NCBI GenBank assembly: GCA_021772675.1
Contig: JAJFLO010000274.1
Coordinates: 1-60,494, forward strand
Length of the DNA stretch: 60,494 nt
From: Verrucomicrobiota bacterium
GTDB lineage: Bacteria; Verrucomicrobiota; Lentisphaeria; JABSQK01; JAJFLO01
Direction of reading: 5' to 3'
This document shows, one piece after another, positions 47,769 through 55,665 of the stretch. Every line of letters begins with the position of its first letter. The first letter of the stretch is position 1. The position numbers and the translations under genes were made by a program. The notes below the pieces were generated by a model, which saw only the letters and a list, made by a program, of their open reading frames with translations, was not told the origin of the DNA and made no database searches.

Positions 47769-48055
47769 GGTATTATTTCACATGTTATTAGTCGTTCCCC
47801 GTTCCCCACTATACCGACAGCCATGAGATTTTCGACAGGTTTCTGTAAAATTGTTGCCTGAAATGAATAACGAATGTCGAAGAACCTACTGCTTGCAGTA
47901 TATAATATCTTTTTTTTCAAGTTCAAGACCTGTAGAAGATTGAGGATTGAGGATTATCCAGCTAATCTATATTTTACCTTGATCAAGTAAATAATTATTA
48001 AATGACAGTGGCAGGATAAAGTCAGTTTATAAATGAATTTCAACAAGGAAAAATA
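47769..48055. other. Intergenic tail without a gene
   Basis: 287 bases between element C1 and the methyltransferase gene. It contains a run of eight T at about 47911 and a 7-base tandem GATTGAG at about 47938. The only frame through the region, on the minus strand, crosses C1 and has no protein features. AAGGAAA just before 48056 is the ribosome site of the next gene. Confidence 0.4.
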
Positions 48056-49399
48056 ATGGGCAAAAGTACCTCGGATCGAGTAAATAATCAGGCACGTATG
48101 TATAGTGAAGTCGTCTATGAAGTTGTAAAAAGTGCATTTACCACAGGATATCCAATCGATCGCAAGCTGGCTGCGTTTTTCAGGAAAAACAAAAAATTTG
48201 GTTCTTCCGATCGTCGATTTGTAAGTGAAACGGTATTTTCATTGTTTCGCTGGTGGGGTTGGTTAAGTAAATTGATCAAATCAGAATCAGTCTTATGGAA
48301 CATTAAGGAATATAATGTTGCGACGAACCAGGGTTGGTTGAGTATTCTTCTAGCTGCAAATTTATTAGATAGAGATGCATTGCACCCAATTGCTGCCCGG
48401 TGGAAAAATTCCTTAAAGGATTTTCGAACATTTTCTAAGTATTTGGAAGTGCTAGGTGACAAAAACATTGAAGAAAAAGCACGGGGATTATGTGCAATCT
48501 TTAAGGTGCAAACGTTAACTGAGAGCGATCTTATACCAAAGTGGTTTGCGGACGAATGTTATATCCCTAAGGAAAATCTCTCCCTGCTAATTAACATGTA
48601 TCAAAAACGACCGCCAATTTGGATCCGGGGACAATGTAAACAAATACTGGCTCTACGGGATGAATTAAAAAAGGAAGGGCTAACTGCGCGACGTTCTGAA
48701 TATTTAGGTGATGCAATTATGATTGAACATCCCAATAAAAATCTATTTGAATTGGAGTCATTTAAGTCCGGTAAATTCGAAATTCAGGATTTTGCGTCTC
48801 AAATTATAGGTTATGTGTGCAACGCTCAACCCGGTCAACGATGGTGGGATATGTGTGCCGGGGCTGGAGGAAAAAGCTTACAACTTGCATCAATGATGCA
48901 AACAAAGGGTGTTGTTATTGCGACTGACATAAGATCATGGAAACTCGATGACCTGAAACGCCGAATGCGTCGCGCCAAATTTTCGAATATTTCAATTCGG
49001 GCATGGAATGGGAAAGGTATCCCGGGGCGATCTGCCAATTTTGATGGAGTACTTGCAGATGTTCCCTGTTCGTGTTCAGGAACGTGGCGTAGAAATCCAG
49101 ATGCGCGTTGGACGATGAAACATGACGATATAAAAACATTATCGAAAACTCAATTTGAGATTTTAAATAAAGCTGCCAAAGGCGTGAATAAAGGTGGGAT
49201 TTTGGTTTATGCCACCTGTTCAGTGTTTGATCGCGAAAACGAAAGTATAATTCAAAAGTTTCTTACTGATCGAGATGATTTCGAGTTGGATTCGTTTCCA
49301 CATCCAATCTCAAAAGAGAACGTGAAGGGAATGGTGAGAATCTGGCCTCATGAAGCAAATTCGGATGCAGTGTTTGTGTGCAGGATGATTCGGAATTGA
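48056..49399 (+). CDS. RsmB/NOP2-type rRNA (cytosine-C5)-methyltransferase
   Basis: 447 residues. An N-terminal helical NusB-like part (about 10-140) precedes the SAM-dependent methyltransferase domain: DMCAGAGGKSLQLAS at about 265, ATDIRSWKL, DVPCSCSGTW with catalytic-turnover cysteine C338, and YATCSVFDRENE with nucleophile C388. Both cysteines of the m5C RNA family are present. RsmB (m5C967 of 16S rRNA) is the closest description, but RsmF-like targets cannot be excluded. It stands alone, flanked by palindromic elements. Confidence 0.88.
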   Translation: MGKSTSDRVNNQARMYSEVVYEVVKSAFTTGYPIDRKLAAFFRKNKKFGSSDRRFVSETVFSLFRWWGWLSKLIKSESVLWNIKEYNVATNQGWLSILLAANLLDRDALHPIAARWKNSLKDFRTFSKYLEVLGDKNIEEKARGLCAIFKVQTLTESDLIPKWFADECYIPKENLSLLINMYQKRPPIWIRGQCKQILALRDELKKEGLTARRSEYLGDAIMIEHPNKNLFELESFKSGKFEIQDFASQIIGYVCNAQPGQRWWDMCAGAGGKSLQLASMMQTKGVVIATDIRSWKLDDLKRRMRRAKFSNISIRAWNGKGIPGRSANFDGVLADVPCSCSGTWRRNPDARWTMKHDDIKTLSKTQFEILNKAAKGVNKGGILVYATCSVFDRENESIIQKFLTDRDDFELDSFPHPISKENVKGMVRIWPHEANSDAVFVCRMIRN

Positions 49400-49598
49400 A
49401 ATGTTAATATCGTCGTTGTCTGGAACTTGTCCAATTGCATAGATTTAGCATAAAAACTTAAGTGCGAGTTGTCGCTTTGCCAATTCTTCTATGTCCATTA
49501 TGGGTTAGAATCAGTGACGTAAAGGATTTTACTTTTTAAAATATCCGAATAGTCATCACGGAATCAGGTTTTACTCACACACTGTTATTCCGTATTGC

Positions 49599-49960
49599 TA
49601 ACCCGATTTTCTCACAAACTTAGTTGTGAGAAAGCTTAGCCTGGATTATTTATAAAGTTTTGTAATGAGAGTCATTAAATTACGTAATATCAATGAGTTA
49701 TGAATATTATTTGCGTGCAGGAATAGTTAACTATTTCGAACCCGAAGAACTTTATAACTCGTTGATATTATGTGATATGACGATTCGTAATAGAAAGTTT
49801 ATGAATTATCCAGGTTAGATTGCATATATTCAATGGTTGACGTAGGTGAGTGGATAACAGTGTGTCGAGTTCTGCTGAGCAGAATCGCGAGACAAGTTAA
49901 GACTTTGAAATTAGGTGATATTCGCTTTTGTAACAGAAGTTTTGTGAGAAATCTGGGTTA
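49599..49960. mobile_element. Palindromic element C2, interrupted by element A3
   Basis: Its left part (49599-49638: TAACCCGATTTTCTCACAAA, then GTTGTGAGAAAGCTTA) and right part (49816-49960, ending TTTTGTGAGAAATCTGGGTTA) together align along the full length of C1. Removing 179 bases gives 183 bases, against 184 for C1. The break carries A3 with TA on both sides, while C1 reads AAGCTAAGATT across the same point. Confidence 0.85.
49637..49817. mobile_element. Palindromic TA-flanked element, copy A3, nested in C2
   Basis: 181 bases including both TA. Left TAGCCTGGATTATTTATAAA; right reverse complement TAACCTGGATAATTCATAAA. The interior resembles A2 over its full length (GAGTTATGAATATTATTTGCGT; AATAGTTAACTATTTCGAAC). 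Because it splits C2 and is flanked by TA, it must have moved in after C2 was in place. Confidence 0.85.
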
Positions 49961-49983
49961 AAAGCGTTTTTGCATGAGACCTG

Positions 49984-50715
49984 TCATTTATGAGACTCCA
50001 TTTTTCCGTCTAATAGCGATGTGAGATTATTCAACGCAGCCTGTTTAGGCATAAGACCTCGAATTTCCTTTAGCTGCTCAGCTTTTTGATCCCATTCGTT
50101 TAACATTTTTGCGAAGTATTTAGCTTTTTCATAAAGATAGTCAAGTTCTTTTTCAGTACTTTTCCTACCCGTGAATTTTTTGTAAATTAATGATTCGAAC
50201 ATATCTGTTTCATCTGAAAAATCCGTTTCAAAACTTCTTACTCGTCGTGTAAGGATATCGATGACTGCGCGATAAAAAATCAGTTTGGTTTTTCGCGTTG
50301 CATTATCACTATTATTTAGAGTATCAAATGGTGAAAAATCGATTCGAAATAACACGACTCTCTTATTATTCAAGTCAGCGCACACTGTAGACTGTCGTTC
50401 CAATTCTCTAATCATAGCAATTTCCCCAAAAAGTTCACCTGGTCTTATATAGCTAATAAGATTTTTAGACAGCTCATCAGTGTATACGGAAAGGAGTCCC
50501 TGAATGACAAAATAAATCCAATTATCGCATTCTCCCTTTCTAATGATAACGTCGCCAGGCGGGATATCGACTATTTCCGAATGAGTAAGAAGGTAATCTA
50601 ACTGTTCTGGATTTTTACGAAGTATATTCTTAAAAAACGGAATGCTGTTGAGGATTGGAAAAATTATCCAGTCAGGAACGTCCTTAATACGTAATTTTTT
50701 GTTGTTTCGTGGCAT
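49984..50715 (-). CDS. Cyclic-nucleotide-binding-domain protein
   Basis: 243 residues. Residues about 18-140 form a cNMP-binding beta-roll: IPPGDVIIRKGECDNWIYFV, then RPGELFGEIAMIRELERQST, the phosphate-cassette region. The C-terminal 90 residues are helical and charged, with no helix-turn-helix of the CRP type visible, so it is probably a sensor or effector rather than a transcription factor. The same domain is fused to the kinase at 42096-43823. It is preceded by the nested C2/A3 element at its 3' side. Confidence 0.8.
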   Translation of the reverse strand: MPRNNKKLRIKDVPDWIIFPILNSIPFFKNILRKNPEQLDYLLTHSEIVDIPPGDVIIRKGECDNWIYFVIQGLLSVYTDELSKNLISYIRPGELFGEIAMIRELERQSTVCADLNNKRVVLFRIDFSPFDTLNNSDNATRKTKLIFYRAVIDILTRRVRSFETDFSDETDMFESLIYKKFTGRKSTEKELDYLYEKAKYFAKMLNEWDQKAEQLKEIRGLMPKQAALNNLTSLLDGKMESHK

Positions 50716-50929
50716 TTGTAATTCCTGATTTTAATAAGTTACTTATTTTATCCCGCCAATTGATATAAAGTTTCAACTGTTTGTGTTATGGCAACAACCT
50801 TACCCAAATCAAATTTACATGCCAGTGTTTTCTAATTATATCATACAACGCCATATTCCAGATAAAAACATATTTTTCTAAGTTTTTAGCATTCTGCTGA
50901 GATCATTGGGCGACGAATTATGATAAAGA

Positions 50930-53020
50930 TCAAGCTTCGTGACAAAGGATGATTGCAGTTCGGGTTGGAATGTAGACGGAGAAAAAGTGCTTTGATGTAT
51001 CACTACTATTTTCGCATTCTTGTGTATGATAAAGCTGATCCGTGTCTAATCGTCCATGCCCATTAAAAACCTTAGCATCGCTGTCCAGAAGTAGTTTATA
51101 CGTACCCGAATTCGCGTAGATTGGTAAATGATTAAATGACTGGCTGGGATTAAAATTGAAGATAAAGATGAGTTGTGCACGTTTAAAACAGATTAATTTA
51201 TCAGAGGATTTATGGCAGATTAATTGCCCTTGATCTTCAGCATCAAGAAGATCACATGCGGTGGCTATTTTTATTATTTCTTTATCAAATTCGGCCAGAT
51301 GACTGTAAATCAGATCAGGATCATCACGAAGACGCCACTGGCGTCTCGCATGATGAAATGACCAATTATTTCCTTCTCTTGGGAAATCAATCCATTCCGG
51401 ATGACCGAATTCATTTCCCATAAAATTTAAGTAACCTTCACCACCAATGGCCAACGTGATCAGTCGAATCATCTTATGTAGGGCAACGCCTCTGTCAACT
51501 GTGATTCTGTCACTATCACGGTGCATATGGTGATACATGTCCTCACCAATCAAGCGAAAAATTAGTGTCTGATCACCAACCAAGGCTTGATCATGGGATT
51601 CTGCATAACTAATGGTTTTTTCGTTATGACGTCTGTTGGTTAATTCATGCCAGAGTTCACCTAAATTCCAGTCTTCGTCTTTGACATGTTTAATGGTTTT
51701 TATCCAATAATCGGGTATGCCCATTCCCAGGCGATAATCAAATCCTATGCCGCCTTTAACGATCGCTGATCCAAGACCAGGCATACCGCTCATGTCTTCG
51801 GCGATTGTCAGCGCATCAGGTCGGATCGTGTGGATCAACTTATTAGCCAAAGTTAGATATGCCAAAGCATCACTGTCAACTGAACCATCGAAATAATCAT
51901 CGTAGGTAGTAAATGCTTTACCCAGACCATGATGGGTGTACACCATACTTGTGATACCATCAAATCGAAATCCGTCAAAATGAAATTCATCCAGCCAATA
52001 GCGGCAGTTTGACAGCAAAAAATGAATCACCTCACTTTTGTTATAGTCAAAACATCGTGAGTCCCACGCGTCATGGTAACCTCGAGTTCCGGTATGAAAG
52101 TAAAGGTGATCAGTACCGTCAAAGAAGCTTAATCCCTCAACTTCATTACGAACAACATGAGAATGGATCAAGTCCATGATCACCGCAATGCCATGCCCAT
52201 GTGCGGCATCGATAAGTTCTTTTAATTCCTCTGGAGTACCGAATCGTGAAGATGCCGCAAAAAAATTAGATACATGATAGCCAAACGATGCGTAATAAGG
52301 ATGTTCTTGAATGGCCATTAATTGAATGGTATTGTAGCCACAATCAACAATTCTGGGGAGAATGTGATTTTTGAAGTCAGTGTAGGTCGCAACCTTCCCG
52401 TCATCGAGGGCCATGCCAATATGCGCCTCGTATATAATGGGAGGTTTATCTAAACGTTTAAACGTAGCGTTCATCCATGTGAATTTTTTAGGTGGGTGCC
52501 ATACTTGAGCATTAAAAATTTTAGTGTGTTCATCTTGTACTGCTCGTCGTGCATAGGCAGGGATACGTTGGCCATTTCCCCCAATCCAGTGAATACTGAG
52601 ACGGTATAAATCCAGATGATGCAAGGTTTCTAACGGCAATCTCAGTTCCCAAATTCCATGGTCATGAATGCGATGCAGCTCAAATTTTTCATCATCATGC
52701 CAATTGGAAAAGTTTCCGACCAGAAATAGGCGAGTCGCGTTTGGAGCCCACTCCCTGAAAATCCATTCATTTTCATCATGATGAAGGCCAAAGTATTCAT
52801 GGCCGGACGCGAAATTTTCAAGACTTTCATTCTCCTTGCAGATTTGATTTAGACGTGATTTGACTAAGGATATTCGGCGTTTAATTTGGTCAAGATAAGG
52901 TTCAAGATATGGATCATCTTTTACCATTGGGGGGACAGATTTATTGCCAGTTTTGGACATGTTAATAATTTCTTCAATTTGGTTGCTTTTTAAATTGCAG
53001 ACATGGTTTTTTAAATTCAC
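50930..53020 (-). CDS. glgB: 1,4-alpha-glucan branching enzyme, eukaryote-like GH13 type
   Basis: 696 residues. A CBM48-like N-terminal domain (about 85-170: WIFREWAPNATRLFLVGNFS) is followed by the GH13 barrel with nucleophile D354 in FRFDG, acid E408 in TIAEDMSG and D477 in ESHDQ, then a C-terminal beta domain. The sequence between (YYASFGYHVSNFFAASSRFG) resembles the eukaryotic-type subfamily GH13_8 more than E. coli GlgB. It creates alpha-1,6 branches in glycogen. No other glycogen gene is adjacent. The start could also be the internal ATG at 52960. Confidence 0.93.
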   Translation of the reverse strand: MNLKNHVCNLKSNQIEEIINMSKTGNKSVPPMVKDDPYLEPYLDQIKRRISLVKSRLNQICKENESLENFASGHEYFGLHHDENEWIFREWAPNATRLFLVGNFSNWHDDEKFELHRIHDHGIWELRLPLETLHHLDLYRLSIHWIGGNGQRIPAYARRAVQDEHTKIFNAQVWHPPKKFTWMNATFKRLDKPPIIYEAHIGMALDDGKVATYTDFKNHILPRIVDCGYNTIQLMAIQEHPYYASFGYHVSNFFAASSRFGTPEELKELIDAAHGHGIAVIMDLIHSHVVRNEVEGLSFFDGTDHLYFHTGTRGYHDAWDSRCFDYNKSEVIHFLLSNCRYWLDEFHFDGFRFDGITSMVYTHHGLGKAFTTYDDYFDGSVDSDALAYLTLANKLIHTIRPDALTIAEDMSGMPGLGSAIVKGGIGFDYRLGMGIPDYWIKTIKHVKDEDWNLGELWHELTNRRHNEKTISYAESHDQALVGDQTLIFRLIGEDMYHHMHRDSDRITVDRGVALHKMIRLITLAIGGEGYLNFMGNEFGHPEWIDFPREGNNWSFHHARRQWRLRDDPDLIYSHLAEFDKEIIKIATACDLLDAEDQGQLICHKSSDKLICFKRAQLIFIFNFNPSQSFNHLPIYANSGTYKLLLDSDAKVFNGHGRLDTDQLYHTQECENSSDTSKHFFSVYIPTRTAIILCHEA

Positions 53021-53439
53021 ATTGAAGCCCTTATTAGAGCGATAATAAACACACGAGATTCTGTTATCGCAGCAATTATGGGTGAACGTTTCTCAGATAT
53101 TGAATTTGATAAAGTCACATAACAATTCGTATAATTCCGGGAATCTTGGATAAAGCAATATATATGTCGAAGCGCTCGTGAGAGTTCATCCATAATTACT
53201 TCTGTTATCGAATCCTAAATGACAGAGGCCAGAGAAAAAATCATATCATCACTCCCTTCAAATCGAATACCTAATTGGGAGATTTTATATCGATATCCTG
53301 GTAGCCTGCTAATCATTGAACATTCAATTTACATTGCGAATCAATTTTTTCACCCCACCGTGCATTTTCAATTCTGAATTTGCCAATATTAAAATCACAA
53401 ACAACAAAGGAATTAATACAATAAATAAGTCTGAGTATC
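53021..53439. other. Intergenic stretch without a recognisable feature
   Basis: 419 AT-rich bases upstream of the branching-enzyme gene. I see no frame with family features, no strong hairpin and none of the TA-flanked elements until 53440. The branching-enzyme promoter should lie in the right-hand part of the gene-proximal 100 bases, but no clear -35/-10 pair stands out. Confidence 0.4.
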
Positions 53440-53498
53440 TAACCTGGATTATTCATAAGATTTTGTGATGAGAGTTATTAGATTGCGTGAAATCAATC
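53440..53498. mobile_element. Half copy of a palindromic element, A4
   Basis: TAACCTGGATTATTCATAAG followed by the A-family left arm (GATGAGAGTTATTAGATTGC, GTGAAATCAAT) breaks off at about 53498, where other copies continue with GAGTTATGAA. No right half follows. It is a truncated or decayed copy. Confidence 0.7.
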
Positions 53499-53547
53499 GG
53501 GAATCTAACAGACTGCTATAAATAGTTTTTGGCATGGAAAATATAAT

Positions 53548-53601
53548 AAATGTGACAAATATGGCAAATGTGACAAATATGACAAATATGACAAATGTGA
53601 A
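53548..53601. repeat. Six tandem 9-base repeats
   Basis: Six consecutive units of AAAT(A/G)TG(A/G)C: AAATGTGAC, AAATATGGC, AAATGTGAC, AAATATGAC, AAATATGAC, AAATGTGAA. The unit carries TGTGAC/TATGAC in phase. It lies between the half element A4 and B2. It could be a slippage-prone microsatellite or a multi-site binding array. Confidence 0.8.
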
Positions 53602-53683
53602 ACTTGACAATTAAAAATAAGATGACATAATCAATTTCTATCTTAACGATGATATCTTACAAACGTTAAATTCAATATTGTTT

Positions 53684-53863
53684 TAGCCTGATTAATTCAT
53701 GCGATTCGTCGCGAGAGCACTTAACTCGCTCATAATAAATTGATTAGAGAAAATTTCACAACGAAAGTGAATTTTCATTCACTGAGATGTAAAATTGAGT
53801 TAATCGGCTTATTTGAGCAGAGGTTAGGGCTCGCAGCAGAATACTGATGAATTGTTCAGGTTA
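53684..53863. mobile_element. Palindromic TA-flanked element, copy B2
   Basis: 180 bases, same length as B1 and about 96% identical by hand alignment. Ends are TAGCCTGATTAATTCATGCG and, reverse-complemented, TAACCTGAACAATTCATCAG. The high identity with B1, 6.3 kb away, implies recent duplication. Confidence 0.85.
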
Positions 53864-54099
53864 GTTTGTGAAACCAATTTAAGCAGGTGTCTACACCTCA
53901 AACTTTTGGTGTGTTCGCTGTAAACTTTTGTCGCTAATAATAATAGTGTCAATGAATTGTTATTTGTTTAAAGCATTTAGAAATAAATAAGTTGTGTATT
54001 TTATTTATAATTAGGCATTGTAATTGCTTATATTCTAAATCAAAAATTATTGTCTGTGTGTATCGTATTTATTAACATAAACATTTACAAATAACACAA

Positions 54100-54951
54100 A
54101 TGCCGATTATGCCTTCTAAGATACATTTTATCGCCGGGCTTCCCCGCGCCGGGTCGACGCTCTTATCAGCCATTCTCCGACAGAACCCACGATTCCATGC
54201 CGAGATGAGCAGTCCGGTGTCTGCGCTGTTCGACGCGGCATTAGGGACCATGAGTTCCGATAGCGAGTATTCCGTTTTCTTTTCCGAAGAAAAACGCCGG
54301 GCCATTCTTCACGGTCTATTCCAAGCATACTACGGAGATATGGACGATGTCGACGTCGTCTTCGATACCAGCCGCGGTTGGTGCACCAAGATTTCTGCAT
54401 TGAAAGAGCTATTTCCCAATGCAAAATTCGTCTGCTGCGTTCGCAGCCTGGCCTGGATTATGGATAGTTTCGAACGCATGATCAAAAAAAACGCGTTTAA
54501 TCATTCCCGTTTATTCAATAATCCGTCCGAACGGGGCACTGTCTATTCACGCTGTGAAACATTGGCGAAGGGAGATAGAATCGTTGGTTATGCCTATAAT
54601 GCATTAAAGGAAGCGTTTCACTGCGCGCACGCAAAATCATTGCTGCTCATTGACTATGAACTGTTGACAGCAATGCCCTTGAAAACGATGCAGCTTATTT
54701 ATCAGTTCCTTGAAGAAGATTATTACGATCACGATTTTGATAATGTGTCGTATAAGGCGTCGGCATTTGACGAATGGATTGGATTAAAAGGGCTTCATCA
54801 AATATCAGGCAAGGTCAAATTCAGAAAACGCAATACCATTTTACCACCGGATGTATTTCAGGAATTCGATAAATTAACCTTTTGGTTGAATGGTGCGAAC
54901 AGTGAAGCCAATGTGATAAAACTTCAACCCGGAGGAGAATCTCAAACCTGA
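54100..54951 (+). CDS. Sulfotransferase family protein
   Basis: 283 residues. The PAPS 5'-phosphosulfate loop is GLPRAGST at 13-20. The 3'-phosphate site is VRSLAWIMDSFERM, with R115 and S123. Typical for bacterial sulfotransferases acting on proteins or glycans; the substrate is unknown. No signal peptide or membrane anchor, so it is probably cytoplasmic. Base composition is clearly richer in G+C than the preceding 54 kb, like the large gene that follows. There is no evident ribosome site; ATG 54109 is an alternative start. Confidence 0.85.
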   Translation: MPIMPSKIHFIAGLPRAGSTLLSAILRQNPRFHAEMSSPVSALFDAALGTMSSDSEYSVFFSEEKRRAILHGLFQAYYGDMDDVDVVFDTSRGWCTKISALKELFPNAKFVCCVRSLAWIMDSFERMIKKNAFNHSRLFNNPSERGTVYSRCETLAKGDRIVGYAYNALKEAFHCAHAKSLLLIDYELLTAMPLKTMQLIYQFLEEDYYDHDFDNVSYKASAFDEWIGLKGLHQISGKVKFRKRNTILPPDVFQEFDKLTFWLNGANSEANVIKLQPGGESQT

Positions 54952-55016
54952 ACAGATTGACCACGTTTGCATATAATTGTTTGTCATCAGGTAGTAACAT
55001 ACTAACGGGTATGGAA

Positions 55017-55212
55017 TAACCTGAATCCGTGAAGGTTTTCTTTGAATGTAGTTGCGAGGCAGTAAGTATTTAGCTGTAGTGACTACTGCAACTGCTTGCT
55101 AACGAAGCAAATACGATTAAAGAAAGCCTCCGCGAAGTGGCGACATATTGCTAATTTGTAAAATACCTAATAGTTATTTCGTCTTGAACCTACCGTCACG
55201 GATTCAGGAATA
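55017..55212. mobile_element. Palindromic element D
   Basis: The 13-base ends CCTGAATCCGTGA (55020-55032) and TCACGGATTCAGG (55196-55208) are perfect inverted repeats, with TA nearby on each side. Inside, further arms pair: AAGGTTTTCTTTGAAT against ATTAAAGAAAGCCTCC, and GTAGTTGC against GCAACTGC. The outer TA-ACCTGAAT resembles the A and B ends, so it may be a distant relative. It lies just after the sulfotransferase gene. Confidence 0.7.
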
Positions 55213-55344
55213 AGCTACCCTGCGCAAGCAATGGGGCGTTTTTAGAAAATTAATAACTTGATAGTATCGGAATTTGTATTTTAAGTCGTTGTTATTGCCC
55301 CAAAAGTGTATGTTCAGTGAAACCATTATCTTAGAGGAGCGTGC

Positions 55345-55456
55345 GTTTGTAGTCCCGTCTTCAGGCGGAAGTTTTAACGACGCTTTAGCGAGTGCGTGCT
55401 ACTATTGACTCGCTAAAGCTCATCTGAAACTTCCGCCTGAAGGCGGGACTACAAAC
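55345..55456. repeat. Long hairpin repeat with GTAGTCCCG ends (REP-like)
   Basis: The outer arms, GTTTGTAGTCCCGTCTTCAG then GCGGAAGTTT, and their near-perfect reverse complement at the other end, enclose a second perfect inverted repeat, GCTTTAGCGAGT (55382) and ACTCGCTAAAGC (55408). The 112-base unit can fold almost completely. From memory, units of this kind are dispersed in large numbers in Kiritimatiellota/Lentisphaerota genomes and resemble BIMEs; that is not checked here. Confidence 0.8.
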
Positions 55457-55536
55457 CTTACCCTGTCCGGGTTTTGCGTTGATTTGATTGTATAAGTACT
55501 TGTATTTTAAGTTACTATTGATGTGAGACAAAAGCC

Positions 55537-55562
55537 CCGGCGCAGCCGGTTAAGTTTTTTAT
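55537..55562 (+). terminator. Possible Rho-independent terminator
   Basis: CCGGC-GCA-GCCGG (55537-55549) is a five-pair GC stem with a 3-base loop. TTAAG and then a T-run at 55555-55561 follow. It might terminate the sulfotransferase transcript, though that gene ended almost 600 bases earlier. Confidence 0.35.
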
Positions 55563-55665
55563 TTCCGTAAATTAGCGACAATCCTCGGTTGGTGGACAGG
55601 ATTGCGGCGAATTTAATTCACCTAAATTGAATAAACATAACTGTGGGGATTAGAGGAGTCTGAGT

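Noticed and set aside
47705-47926. 73-codon minus-strand frame
   Set aside because: About a third of it is the right arm of palindromic element C1; no protein features.
53548-53601. CRISPR array
   Set aside because: Units are 9 bases with no spacers, and no cas genes are present in the window.
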